Origin: Bacteroidales bacterium
Lineage (GTDB): Bacteria > Bacteroidota > Bacteroidia > Bacteroidales > UBA932
NCBI GenBank assembly: GCA_017400135.1
Contig: JAFPVJ010000019.1
Coordinates: 124,001 to 188,000 of the forward strand
Direction: 5' to 3'
Length of the DNA: 64,000 bases
Under the pieces are notes generated by a model. It was not told the DNA's origin and did no database searches. It worked only from the letters and a program-made list of their open reading frames with translations. Every line of letters starts with the position of its first letter. The first letter of the stretch is position 1. The position numbers and the translations under genes were made by a program. This document shows, in pieces, positions 49,634-59,075 of this stretch.

Positions 49634-51910
49634 CTAGCTCACGAAGTGATAAGACATCACTTCCGTTTCAGGATTGAACAGTATCTCGACGGTGCAGGCC
49701 TCTTCAAATTGGATGTCCATACTGGCGAGACTCTGACGTCCGTTCTTCATTACCATAAAGCTATGTTCTCCGGGCTGGTCTATGATCACCCTCACCGAAT
49801 AGGTGCCGTCGGGCAGGAGACTCATCACCAGATCCGAATAGACTCCCCAGTTGCAAAAGTCTCCGGTAACGGTATAATTATCCTGGGAGTACTGCATGAT
49901 CGACTCGACCCCATAGCTGGGAATGAAGGCTATCAGCAGTGTCCCAGGGCCAAGCATCTCCACGTCATAGTTTTTGTCCTTCGGCCAGAACACATCCGAC
50001 GAGTGATTCTTGAACACCTTGAAGGACACCCTGCCGGGCGCGGTGACGAGGTACTCCTTGTAGTAATAACCCTCGGTCTCCAGGTACTGCATATCGTTGG
50101 CAGCCAAGGTTGGATCCCATGCAGTTCCGAACAAGATGTCGCTCCCGCCGGCGGCCGTGCCGTTGGTGGAGCCCGCTACGGTGTATGTGTTGTCCAGCGT
50201 CTGCTCCACGAACGACGTGGTGATCTCTCCCGTATCAGGATGGAAGGTGATGGTCAGGATGCCGGGGCCCGGGACTTCCACTTGATAGTTGTTCTCCGGC
50301 CAGCTGGCGCTGTAGTCCTTGTTCATGATGATCTTGAACTCCGCATACGGGTATGCGGCCTCAAATTCGGCCTCATAGGTGTATGTGCCGTCGTCCTGTT
50401 TGGTCATGAGATACTCGTCAGACAGCCTCCAGTAGTTGAAGTTGGCATAGACATAGAAGTCCCCATCCGGCACTTCCGTCGACTCGAATGAAGTCGTTAT
50501 CTCTCCGTTGGAGGGATGGAATACGATGGTCAGGTTGCCAAAAGAAGGAATCCGCACAGAGTAGGGATCGTCATCCATGCCGGGATATACATAGTCCCAA
50601 CTCCGGTCCTCCACGATGCGGAACCGCAGTTCGCCGGGGGTCAGGCCGGTGTAGGTCTTCGTATAGTTGTAACTGTACTCATCCTGCAGTGTCATGTCGT
50701 TCTCCGGAGTCACTATCTGCCAGGTGGCCCCGAACACGGAATCATTGTCGCCGCAGACGGTGTAGACCGGTTCGGTTTCATACTCGTTTCCGCCATAATC
50801 CATTTCGGCATAGAGGGCCCCTGTCCGCGGATCGAACTCCACATTCAGTGTACCGTCCTCCCAGGCGGTAACGACAAGGTTGTCATCCTCGGGCCATTCC
50901 TCTTTCCAAGAACTGTTCCTAACCACCCTCAGGTATATGATGCTGCCTTTGCTGATGCCGGGATAGGACTTCTTGAAGACGGCGTCCTCCGCAACCATGT
51001 CGTTGGCGTCTATCCGATAGTCCCACGCCTTGCCGAAGACAGGGTCGTCCCCCGAGGCGTCGAAGGAGCCGCTGCTGCCGACCACGGTGTACCGTACCGG
51101 TTTCATTTTTACGGTACCTTCATAATACATCCCGTAAGAGAACTGCACATCCTCCCTGAGGCATTCAAAGTACTGTCCGTATTTATCCTGCGCACACAGA
51201 TAATAAGTATCCGAGTTCGAGGAAAAACCCGTACAGAGGGCAACATACAGTTCGTCCGCAGGATCGGAAGGTGTGACCGTTACGGGCCCATATTCCATAT
51301 CGAAAGAGCCGTATCCGATACAGGTCATCTTGCTATGGAGGTTCCCTCCGCTGATTGAAAAGGAACGCACATCCATAGGGGCTCCGTTCTCATAGCGGAG
51401 TTTGAACTTGACGATCGCCTGCAGGTTTTCGAACGAAGCCTCTTCTGTGGTGACCCGGTTGTTCTCCTTACTCGTGACAAATACGCCCGCACCGGCGGCG
51501 TCCAGATTGCGGGCAATACCTTCAAGGGTTCCGTCCTGGCTGAAGTATGTCATTTCGCCCTTGCCATGGAAAAACAGCCATAGGAGGTCACGGACCTCGA
51601 GCCCGCTGATGTCCACGTCACCCTCGAGCGTCGTGCTGTTTTCGCCAAAAGCGGAGGGAGTCAGGTAACCGAGGAATGTCCCGCCTTTGTAGGAATACAC
51701 TTCCACGGAATCGCCTTCTGCCCAAAATGCGTTAATGTAATTCTCCTTGGGCTCGAGCGCCCTCGTCACGGTCTGCTTCGAGGCATTGACGACGAGGGTG
51801 CCACGGATACCGTCAGTTTCGACAGCCAGTTCGTCCGGAGCGGTCTCCTTGGTGCAAGAAACCATCCATGCGGTCGCGAGGAGCGCAATTGCGAAAAATA
51901 CTTTCTTCAT
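49634..51910 (-). CDS. Surface lipoprotein with fimbrillin-like N-part and five beta-sandwich repeats
   Basis: 758 residues with lipobox MVSC (Cys19). Residues about 35-270 resemble the fimbrillin/Mfa-type fold (ALEPKENYINAFWAEGDSVEVYS). From about 272 to the end come five diverged repeats of about 85-95 residues. Each starts YTVxG or similar, often has FGTAW...NDM, then FKVxxNxSW...WP, and ends in LTITFHPDTGEI. They recall SusE/SusF or pullulanase X25 starch-binding modules. The protein probably binds glycan on the cell surface. It follows a 45-codon gene by 15 nt, in an operon with a porin and a DASS transporter. Confidence 0.75.
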   Translation of the reverse strand: MKKVFFAIALLATAWMVSCTKETAPDELAVETDGIRGTLVVNASKQTVTRALEPKENYINAFWAEGDSVEVYSYKGGTFLGYLTPSAFGENSTTLEGDVDISGLEVRDLLWLFFHGKGEMTYFSQDGTLEGIARNLDAAGAGVFVTSKENNRVTTEEASFENLQAIVKFKLRYENGAPMDVRSFSISGGNLHSKMTCIGYGSFDMEYGPVTVTPSDPADELYVALCTGFSSNSDTYYLCAQDKYGQYFECLREDVQFSYGMYYEGTVKMKPVRYTVVGSSGSFDASGDDPVFGKAWDYRIDANDMVAEDAVFKKSYPGISKGSIIYLRVVRNSSWKEEWPEDDNLVVTAWEDGTLNVEFDPRTGALYAEMDYGGNEYETEPVYTVCGDNDSVFGATWQIVTPENDMTLQDEYSYNYTKTYTGLTPGELRFRIVEDRSWDYVYPGMDDDPYSVRIPSFGNLTIVFHPSNGEITTSFESTEVPDGDFYVYANFNYWRLSDEYLMTKQDDGTYTYEAEFEAAYPYAEFKIIMNKDYSASWPENNYQVEVPGPGILTITFHPDTGEITTSFVEQTLDNTYTVAGSTNGTAAGGSDILFGTAWDPTLAANDMQYLETEGYYYKEYLVTAPGRVSFKVFKNHSSDVFWPKDKNYDVEMLGPGTLLIAFIPSYGVESIMQYSQDNYTVTGDFCNWGVYSDLVMSLLPDGTYSVRVIIDQPGEHSFMVMKNGRQSLASMDIQFEEACTVEILFNPETEVMSYHFVS

Positions 51911-51925
51911 GATTCCGTCCTCCCG

Positions 51926-52063
51926 TTACCAATCAAAATCTTCTCCCGGATAGTACGGGTTGCGTTCTCCTTCGCTGTCGATGTCATCGTCGGAGCTCTG
52001 CATAATCTGACAGAGGAGACGCTCCTCGAGCGTCTCCGTCTGCGGTACGATATACTTTTCCAT
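51926..52063 (-). CDS. 45-residue acidic protein, unknown
   Basis: ATG at 52063 to TAA at 51926, 45 codons. It begins MEKYIVPQTETLEERLLCQ and has an acidic C-terminal half rich in Asp, Ser and Glu, ending in PGEDFDW. The opening resembles the many small M-x-K-Y-I-x-P-x-x-E proteins of Bacteroidota found next to surface lipoprotein genes. It lies 8 nt after the porin stop and 15 nt before the lipoprotein ATG, and fills an otherwise empty gap with a clean frame. No signal peptide. Function unknown. Confidence 0.65.
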   Translation of the reverse strand: MEKYIVPQTETLEERLLCQIMQSSDDDIDSEGERNPYYPGEDFDW

Positions 52064-52071
52064 TATCTTTT

Positions 52072-53118
52072 TTAGAAGCGGACGTAGGTCATGAACCAGA
52101 GCTCGTTGTAGTTCGGAGTCGCAAGCATCTTGTTGTTGTGCAGGCGGTACTCGAGCTGGAAGTTCAGGTTCTTGTGGAGGCGGAAGTTGGCGCAGGCCGA
52201 ATACATGTCGTGGCTGGTCTCGGCGGTGGCCGCAGCGCGGAACTCATCCCACTTCAGGTAGAGCTTGAACCAAGGCTTGAACGGGATGCCGGCGGTCACA
52301 TAAAGGGCATCCGCAGGACCGTTCTGCTCTTTTTCGCCCGCAATGGCAGTGGCGTATTCCGCACGAAGGGTCCAGTTGTCGACGTCATAGTTCAGACCGG
52401 CGCTGATGCGCTCGCGCTTGAGCGTAGCCTTGCTGGAATTGACCCAGTCGCCCTTCCATCCGAACACGCCCAGTTTCAGACCCTTGATCGGCTGTACCTG
52501 GATGGTACCGATGATGTCCTTCGCGCGGTTGGCGTCGGCAAGGTTGATGCCCTGGCCGTTGAACACGCCCAACTGATAATGCAGCAGACGATAGCTGTCG
52601 TCGGCCATCGGCAGCAGGTCGCCCTGGATCTGGAGACCTTGGTCACGGCCTCCCATATTGGCCTCGCCCAGACGGTCACCCATGCCGGCCATCTTCTGAA
52701 CCAGGAAGGAGTAGTCGCCCACACCCACGTCCCAGGGGTTCATCGGGTTCTCGAACGTGAAGGCACGCTTGAACTGGCCGATCTTGACGGAGAACTCCTT
52801 GTACTTGGCCCACTCGAGGTAGAAGTCCTTGACATGGGGGTTCTGACCGTTCATCTGGAGCTGGATGCGGTACTTGAAATCGTTGAAGATGCTGCCGTCC
52901 ACATAGAGACGGATGAGTCTGCAGTTGAAACCGGGGCCGCCGTTGGCGCCGTCCAGGTCACTGTATTTGTAGCCGCCGATGATGTAGCCGCCGAATTTCG
53001 GCGTGCTGGCAAAACCGGTCTGTTTGTAGCCGTACTCCGGCGTCTGGTTGTCCTGGGCGGTCGCCGTAAAGCCTGCAAGGAGCAGGAGCGACGCGGCAAG
53101 GGTAAGGATTCTCTTCAT
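52072..53118 (-). CDS. OprO/OprP-like porin
   Basis: 348 residues with a signal peptide (to about 21, TATAQ). Beta-barrel strands throughout, with FGGYIIGGYKY near the start, the RLIRLYVDGSIFNDFKYRIQ strand pair and the C-terminal LWFMTYVRF ending in F. This matches phosphate-selective-porin-type (porin O/P) proteins of Bacteroidota. The gene lies 19 nt after the DASS transporter stop, so the porin may admit the anion used by that transporter; this is inference. Confidence 0.85.
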   Translation of the reverse strand: MKRILTLAASLLLLAGFTATAQDNQTPEYGYKQTGFASTPKFGGYIIGGYKYSDLDGANGGPGFNCRLIRLYVDGSIFNDFKYRIQLQMNGQNPHVKDFYLEWAKYKEFSVKIGQFKRAFTFENPMNPWDVGVGDYSFLVQKMAGMGDRLGEANMGGRDQGLQIQGDLLPMADDSYRLLHYQLGVFNGQGINLADANRAKDIIGTIQVQPIKGLKLGVFGWKGDWVNSSKATLKRERISAGLNYDVDNWTLRAEYATAIAGEKEQNGPADALYVTAGIPFKPWFKLYLKWDEFRAAATAETSHDMYSACANFRLHKNLNFQLEYRLHNNKMLATPNYNELWFMTYVRF

Positions 53119-53137
53119 AAAATGAGGGGTTTGGGTT

Positions 53138-54592
53138 TTAGGCAGTGGGGAACGGGAAGATCGCGGTCAGCAGGAAGTAGCCGAGGATGAAACCCACGAC
53201 GCCGACGATGATGCCGACCTTCGCCATCTGCGAAGTCTGCACCAGGCCCGTCGAGGACGCGATCGCGTTCGGAGGAGTGGAAATCGGGAACAGCATGGCG
53301 ATCGAGGCGCACATCGCGATGAACGGGATCATGGCGTACATGCCGCCCAGGTTCATGAACTGTGCGTTGTTGGCCGCCGAAGGATCGGCCATCGCCGTGC
53401 CCACGACCACGAGGATCGGGACCAGCAGGGCCGCCGTCGCGGAATTGCTGATGAAGTTGGAAAGGAAATAGCACACGAGGCCGGCGATCACGAGCACCAG
53501 CACCACGTTCATCGTGCTGAACGGGATGGCGTTGATCAGCGTCGCAGCCAGACCAGTCTTGTTCAGGCCGGTACCGAGGGCGAAGCCACCCGCCACCAAC
53601 CAGAGCACGCTCCAGTTGATCTCCTTGATGTCTTCCTTGGTGAACACGCCACAGCAGGTATAGACCGCCAGCGGAATGAGCGCCACGACGTTGGAATTGA
53701 TCTTGGTCCAGGACTCGGTGACCCAGAGGAAAATGGTCAGGAAGAAGGTGATCCAGGCCACATAATCCTTCCAGCCCCACTTGTGCTTCTTGGCGTCAAT
53801 CTTAAGCTCGATGCTCTTGGACTTGAAGGGGAAGAAGATACGCAGCAGGATCCAGGCCAGGAGGATCATCACGATGACGTACGGGACCATGCGGGACATC
53901 CAGGTGGCGAAACTGATCTGGTATCCGGCGTTCTCCAGGGCGCCGATGGCAATGGCGTTCGGAGGGGTGCCGATCGGGGTGCCGATGCCGCCGAGGTTCG
54001 CCGCGATGGGGATGGACAGAGCCAGGCCTACCTTTCCAGTCTCATCCTCGGGCAGGGCCTTGAGGACGGGGGCCAGGAAGGCGAGCATCATCGCCGCAGT
54101 GGCGGTGTTGCTCATGAACATCGAGAAAATCGAGATAATGATCAGGAAGCCCAGCAGGACGAACTTCGGCTTCTTGCCGAAGAGGCCCAGCAGGCCTTTC
54201 GCGATGACGGCGTCCATCCCGTACTTGGAGGCGATGATGGCAAGCACGAAACCGCCCATGAAGAGCATGACGACGGGATCCGCGAAGGAAGCCATGATCG
54301 ACTTGTAATCCACCAGGGTGCCATACTCAGGCTTGCAGAAGAAGCCCAGGCCCTTGTTGGAAACGGTCAGGAGCATCAGGACGATGACGATCAGGGAAGT
54401 AGTCCAGTTGGGAATGATTTCAAACATCCACATCAGGGCGGCGAACACGAAGATAGCGATCATCCGCTGCTGGACGATGGTCAGGCCTTCGATGCCGAAA
54501 GAAGAAACCGGCAGGGCCCAAAGAAGTATCGTGGCGATCAGCACGATCGGCAGAAGCACGCAATACTTCACATTGAATTTAGGATTAGCCAT
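53138..54592 (-). CDS. DASS-family dicarboxylate/anion:Na+ symporter
   Basis: 484 residues with about 11-12 membrane helices. Two SNT-type substrate/Na+ motifs are seen: MSNTATAAMM and NFISNSATAALL, together with GTPIGTPPNAIA and ISTPPNAIASST, as in VcINDY/SdcS of the SLC13 group. Substrates are usually C4-dicarboxylates or citrate, sometimes sulfate. The first gene of an operon with porin, 45-aa protein and repeat lipoprotein. A hairpin and -7 box precede it. Confidence 0.92.
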   Translation of the reverse strand: MANPKFNVKYCVLLPIVLIATILLWALPVSSFGIEGLTIVQQRMIAIFVFAALMWMFEIIPNWTTSLIVIVLMLLTVSNKGLGFFCKPEYGTLVDYKSIMASFADPVVMLFMGGFVLAIIASKYGMDAVIAKGLLGLFGKKPKFVLLGFLIIISIFSMFMSNTATAAMMLAFLAPVLKALPEDETGKVGLALSIPIAANLGGIGTPIGTPPNAIAIGALENAGYQISFATWMSRMVPYVIVMILLAWILLRIFFPFKSKSIELKIDAKKHKWGWKDYVAWITFFLTIFLWVTESWTKINSNVVALIPLAVYTCCGVFTKEDIKEINWSVLWLVAGGFALGTGLNKTGLAATLINAIPFSTMNVVLVLVIAGLVCYFLSNFISNSATAALLVPILVVVGTAMADPSAANNAQFMNLGGMYAMIPFIAMCASIAMLFPISTPPNAIASSTGLVQTSQMAKVGIIVGVVGFILGYFLLTAIFPFPTA

Positions 54593-54600
54593 TTATGTAT

Positions 54601-54635
54601 AAAATATTTGCGTCGCTATAAGCGGCGCAAATATA
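54601..54635 (-). promoter_or_regulatory. Hairpin with embedded -7 box upstream of the DASS gene
   Basis: A 13-bp stem with one G-U pair (54604-54616 with 54622-54634, loop TATAA) is followed on the minus strand by UUUUAU, so it can end the M16 operon transcript. The same bases hold TATATTTG (54635-54628, minus), 35 nt before the DASS ATG. Terminator and promoter may thus share one palindrome. Confidence 0.6.
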
Positions 54636-54667
54636 GTTATAATTATTCGGATTAGCTAACATTTCGG

Positions 54668-57478
54668 CTACTCTTCGTTGTACACTTTGACGATCTTGTC
54701 ACCGCCGGAGACACGGCGGGCAAAGGCACGGATGTCGGAGGATTTGAGCGAGCGGACCAGCTTCTCGTAATCATACCCGTATGGCGTCCCCCAGCGGACG
54801 AATTCGACCATGCGGTCTTCCTGCAGGGACACGGAACGGGCGATGCGGTCCTCCTGCTCGTCATGGTGCTTGACCAGGTATCTGACGGCCAGGTCCATCT
54901 CTTCCGGCGTCGGCCCGTCGGCACACATCCGCGCCAGTTCTTCCTGCACGTCGGAGAGCAGCAGATAGCGCATCTCGGGCCGGGTCTGGAAATCTACGTA
55001 CGAGCGTGTCGGAACGGCCGCTTCGTTGCTCGTCGCCGTGCAGAACTGGACGCTGTACGCCCCTCCCCTCTCCTCACGGATCAAGGCCAGATACCGGGCG
55101 GAAAGGATGTAGTTCAGGACATCGACGGCCGCCCGTTCCCGGGGCGTGCGCCCTCCCTTGTAGTACCAGTTGTAACTGATCTCCGTGAATGGCGCCGAAA
55201 CGGGGACATGATCCTCTTCGATCGTATGCTTACCCTTCACGACAGGCTTGGAAGGCAGGTATCTGCCCTTCGCGTACGGATATGGGAGGGACAGGGAAGC
55301 CAGATAGCGTTCCACCAGGGGACGTATCTCTTCCTTCGGCAGGTCGCTGCAGAGAACGACCTTCATCTCCGGAATGTTGCCGTAATAACGCCGGTACACG
55401 TCTTCCAGCAAAGCCAGGTCCGTCGCTTCCACCGCCGCGCTGTCGATTTCATGCATCCAGGGATGGTCCCCGTATGTCTCCTTCCGGCAACGCTCGTCAA
55501 ACAAATTCTTCGGACTTTTCTTCTTGCCCAGCGACTTCAGGGCGGCGGCCTTCTGCTGCTGCAGCAGGCGGTCCGGACCGAAGCAAGGCTCCGTCAGTTG
55601 GAGCCAGGCTGCCTTGAAAGCGTTTTCCACCCGGTCCTTCCGGGCCGTGATGTCGATGCGCCCGGAAGCGGAATTGCCTCCGAGCATCACGGCGACGCCG
55701 GACAGTTCGGGACAATTCTTCATTTCGGGTTTTTCAAAGCCCCGGAATCCGGTATTGCGCTTGTCATAGCTCAAGGCATTGCGGGAAGCCGTGACGCGCG
55801 ACGGATCGAAAGCCGCATATCCCGTGTCGAAAAGCAGGGTCATCGACAGATGGCTGCCGCTGCGCACGGGTGCGGACTCTTTGTAATAGACTCGGACGCC
55901 GTTCGACAGGGTCCAGCATTCCATATCCGTGCCCCTGACCTTCGAAACCGAACGGATGGTACCGGGCACGGCGTCGACCGTCAGGTCCAGGCGTGGATAA
56001 GACAGGTAACGGGGCTCCGTTTCTTCGGCATCCACCTCAGCCAGCAACTGACGCATCCGGTCCGCGGCTGGGACGGGAATGCTCTTTTCGGTATCGTTGT
56101 AGCAATTCGAATAAATCTTCTCGCTCTCGCCGAACATCAGCGCCGGATAGGGCGCGATGTCTTCCCCCGTGATGGAGGCAAGAACGGAACGCCGGACCTC
56201 CTGCATCGTCTCCGGTAGTACGAGCGGGGCTCCGAGAAGGAAATGACCGAGGGCCATCTGTACGATCTCCCCGTTCTTGACTTCCGAACGGTCCTTCTCC
56301 GCATCCAGGTGCAGCCGGGATGAAACGTTGAGCTTGGCAATCTCCAGCTCATCCGGGCTGATTCCGTGGCGCAGCAGACGCTGCACTTCCCTTTCGGTGA
56401 AACGGAGGCAATCCTCCAGCCCTTCCTTCTTCTTCGGGACAACCGTGGCCAGTGATACATACATATCCGGCTTGTAAGCGTTCGTCACGAGGGTTGCGTT
56501 CTGGACCTGAGAACCTTTCTCTTTGCTACGCTCGCGGAAACGGTCCGCGACGACCGAACTCACGATCATGCGGCAGAGATAATCCTTGTAGAAAGCTTCC
56601 TCCCGGCGGTTCGTGAACGGGCAGCGTTGCTTGTACAGGGCCTTGTAAGCCTGATACCTGATCTCCGGATCGGTCATGTCGCCGAACAGGGATTCCGTCT
56701 GCACGGGCGGGACGTATTCCTGCTTGGGCTCCGGATTGACACGCGCAGGGATGTCGGAGAACAGCGTCCGGATCCGCCCTTCCATCCGGTCCACGTCGAA
56801 GTCTCCCACGACGATCAGGGCCTGCAAGTCGGGACGGTACCACTTGTGGTAGAAATCCAGGATTTCCTCGCGCTTGAAACCGTTGATGACTTCCAGGGTG
56901 CCGATGACCGTGCGTTCCGTCTGCTTCGAACCCTTGTAGATCAAATTGGTTTGCTGGAGAGCCATCCGACTGCGGCTGTCCTGGCCCAGGCGCCATTCCT
57001 CGCTGATGACACCCCGCTCGTCGTCGAGGGCCTGCTGCTCGCAGGAAATGTCGCAAGACCAGTCGTGCAGCACCATCAGGACCGAATCCACGAAGGAATC
57101 CCGTACCAGAGGCACTTCGGATAGGTTGTAGACCGTCTCCGTCTTGGAAGTATAGGCGTTCACATTGTATCCGAAACGGACGCCTTCCTTCGCCAGGAAG
57201 TCCAGGATCCCCTTGTCGGGATAATGCCGGGTCCCGTTGAAGGCCATGTGCTCCAGGAAATGGGCCAGTCCGTTCTGGTTGTCTTCCTCCTGCAGGGCGC
57301 CGACATTGTGTGCAATGTAAAATTCAGCCCGGCCGGCCGGCGTCTCGTTGTGACAGAGATAATAGGTCATCCCGTTGGCCAGGCGGCCGACCCGAATCTC
57401 GGAATCGTCGGGGATGACCTGTGCGCCCGCGCTCCAGAGGAAGGACAGCGCAAGCAAGGAAAAGAGCAATCGTTTCAT
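54668..57478 (-). CDS. M16 (pitrilysin-type) metalloprotease, exported
   Basis: 936 residues with a signal peptide (to about 20, SAGAQ), so periplasmic. The inverted zinc motif HFLEH is at 73-77, and the third ligand fits E154 (DDERGVISEEW), at the HxxEHx76E distance. Four M16-type domains fill the length, as in PqqL and FusC. The inactive C-terminal half contains the usual Arg-Tyr region. It starts 7 nt after the DUF6850 stop and is the last gene of the TonB receptor operon, which suggests that it degrades an imported protein or peptide. Confidence 0.92.
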   Translation of the reverse strand: MKRLLFSLLALSFLWSAGAQVIPDDSEIRVGRLANGMTYYLCHNETPAGRAEFYIAHNVGALQEEDNQNGLAHFLEHMAFNGTRHYPDKGILDFLAKEGVRFGYNVNAYTSKTETVYNLSEVPLVRDSFVDSVLMVLHDWSCDISCEQQALDDERGVISEEWRLGQDSRSRMALQQTNLIYKGSKQTERTVIGTLEVINGFKREEILDFYHKWYRPDLQALIVVGDFDVDRMEGRIRTLFSDIPARVNPEPKQEYVPPVQTESLFGDMTDPEIRYQAYKALYKQRCPFTNRREEAFYKDYLCRMIVSSVVADRFRERSKEKGSQVQNATLVTNAYKPDMYVSLATVVPKKKEGLEDCLRFTEREVQRLLRHGISPDELEIAKLNVSSRLHLDAEKDRSEVKNGEIVQMALGHFLLGAPLVLPETMQEVRRSVLASITGEDIAPYPALMFGESEKIYSNCYNDTEKSIPVPAADRMRQLLAEVDAEETEPRYLSYPRLDLTVDAVPGTIRSVSKVRGTDMECWTLSNGVRVYYKESAPVRSGSHLSMTLLFDTGYAAFDPSRVTASRNALSYDKRNTGFRGFEKPEMKNCPELSGVAVMLGGNSASGRIDITARKDRVENAFKAAWLQLTEPCFGPDRLLQQQKAAALKSLGKKKSPKNLFDERCRKETYGDHPWMHEIDSAAVEATDLALLEDVYRRYYGNIPEMKVVLCSDLPKEEIRPLVERYLASLSLPYPYAKGRYLPSKPVVKGKHTIEEDHVPVSAPFTEISYNWYYKGGRTPRERAAVDVLNYILSARYLALIREERGGAYSVQFCTATSNEAAVPTRSYVDFQTRPEMRYLLLSDVQEELARMCADGPTPEEMDLAVRYLVKHHDEQEDRIARSVSLQEDRMVEFVRWGTPYGYDYEKLVRSLKSSDIRAFARRVSGGDKIVKVYNEE

Positions 57479-57485
57479 GGGGAAA

Positions 57486-59075
57486 CTAGAAATTACACCC
57501 GAGCGTCAGCGTGGCCTCGTTCCGGAAACGGCCCTGCAGATGTTGTGGCTCGGCAAGGAGGGAGACGAAGCGGTCGGAAAGTTTAAGGTAAGGGGCCACC
57601 CGCTTGGGACGCAGACTGGTCCAGGCCAGGGAAATGCCGCCACCGGCACGCGCCGCCGTATCAAATTCGAACTGGCGATACAGCCAGTCATCAAAGGACT
57701 TCAGCTTGGAACTACCTCCGGAATAGGAGCCGTCCTGCTTGGGATCGCCCCACCCCTGCAGATAAGACAGGCTGCCACCCAGAGTAAAGCAGTTGAAAGC
57801 GCTTTTGAAATTGCGCTCGGCGCTGATGCCCAGATCCACGTTCAAGAAATACCAGTCCCTGTAATCGGGATAGATCGAGGTATTCTCTTTTCGCATGAAG
57901 AAATCTGCCGATGCGCCGAGAATCCAGTCGGGACGATAGCCCGAGACGCCTTTCCGGAAAGAATAATCCAGCCGAGTGTCCAGGTCGGAACGGGAAAGGG
58001 TCTCGTTCTGGCCGTGATACTCGATGGTCGTGGTCTTTCCGGCCTCCGCCTTGTACGAATAGGAGTTGGTCAGTTTGGACAGAGGACGGAATCCGGCATC
58101 CAGGGCCACACGGTGCAGATTCTCTCCGGCAGGGACCAGCAGAACTGTCTCGGCTTTCACTTCCGGTCCCCGGAATTCGCAGAAAACGACCGAAGTGGAG
58201 GTGCGGCTGCCGTAGAATCCACTGCGCCACAGACCCGTCAACTGGGCGTACAAACGCGCCTTTTTTCCGAAAACCGTCTGCAGGGAAAGACCATAGCGGT
58301 CGTCGGTCATCGGACGGGTATTCTGGACGGAAACATAGCCCATATCCCCGTCAAACACCTCCTTGGTGCCCAGGAATCCCCCCTGGTCCACGAGGATGTC
58401 AAACTGGCGCTCGATGGTGCCGAAGGTTCCGGCACTAAGCTGCTCAAGACGATGGCGGTAAATCAGGTTGCCTCCGATCGAGAAATGACCGGAAGGACGG
58501 AACATCACCCCAGGCGCGACGGACAGGTCTGCCACCACGTTCAGAAAACGGGGATCCTTGTATTTAGTCTGATCCGCTGCCTTATAATCCAACTTGACAC
58601 CCAGGCTCCATCGTTCGGAGAGAGAGTAGGAGAGGCCGCCTTGCAGCGAATAGGATTCCCGTTTCTTGGTACCCACCGTACTGTCATCCTCTTCCAGGAA
58701 ATTGATGGCGCTTTCTCCGGGATTCATCAGGATCGGTCCACCCATCCGGGCGCCCCGGAAATAGGAATAGGAAAGCTTGCCGCTGAAAACGATCTTGTCG
58801 TTGACCCTCCTGAAGGCCTGCGTGCCTACATCCACGCTCCACGCATCGGGTGATTCCGACAGCGGGATGACACAACCGTTCTCCTTGTTGAACGCGGCGG
58901 CTGCTTCCGAAAACCCGCCATCCCCCAGGGAAGCCAGACCCGCCGCATTGGAAAAGCCCAGCAGCGGATTGTTCTCCAACTCCAGACGGAAATCACGCAC
59001 CGGCCCCTGCCCTGCGGCCGAAGCCGCAAGGCAGAAACTCAGTACGCAGATGACAGGTAAACGGAATCTCATCAC
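57486..59075 (-). CDS. DUF6850-type outer-membrane beta-barrel protein
   Basis: 529 residues with a signal peptide (to about 22, SAAGQ). An N-terminal NNPLLGFSNAAGL segment, then long alternating strands (VFSGKLSYSYFRGARMGGP, SIGGNLIYRHRLEQ, RLYAQLTGLWRSGFYG), and a C-terminal end in F (LTLGCNF). This matches DUF6850 barrels, which in Bacteroidota travel with DUF4876 lipoproteins and TonB receptors. Its ATG is adjacent to the DUF4876 stop. Role unknown; a second outer-membrane pore or a receptor partner is possible. Confidence 0.78.
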   Translation of the reverse strand: MMRFRLPVICVLSFCLAASAAGQGPVRDFRLELENNPLLGFSNAAGLASLGDGGFSEAAAAFNKENGCVIPLSESPDAWSVDVGTQAFRRVNDKIVFSGKLSYSYFRGARMGGPILMNPGESAINFLEEDDSTVGTKKRESYSLQGGLSYSLSERWSLGVKLDYKAADQTKYKDPRFLNVVADLSVAPGVMFRPSGHFSIGGNLIYRHRLEQLSAGTFGTIERQFDILVDQGGFLGTKEVFDGDMGYVSVQNTRPMTDDRYGLSLQTVFGKKARLYAQLTGLWRSGFYGSRTSTSVVFCEFRGPEVKAETVLLVPAGENLHRVALDAGFRPLSKLTNSYSYKAEAGKTTTIEYHGQNETLSRSDLDTRLDYSFRKGVSGYRPDWILGASADFFMRKENTSIYPDYRDWYFLNVDLGISAERNFKSAFNCFTLGGSLSYLQGWGDPKQDGSYSGGSSKLKSFDDWLYRQFEFDTAARAGGGISLAWTSLRPKRVAPYLKLSDRFVSLLAEPQHLQGRFRNEATLTLGCNF

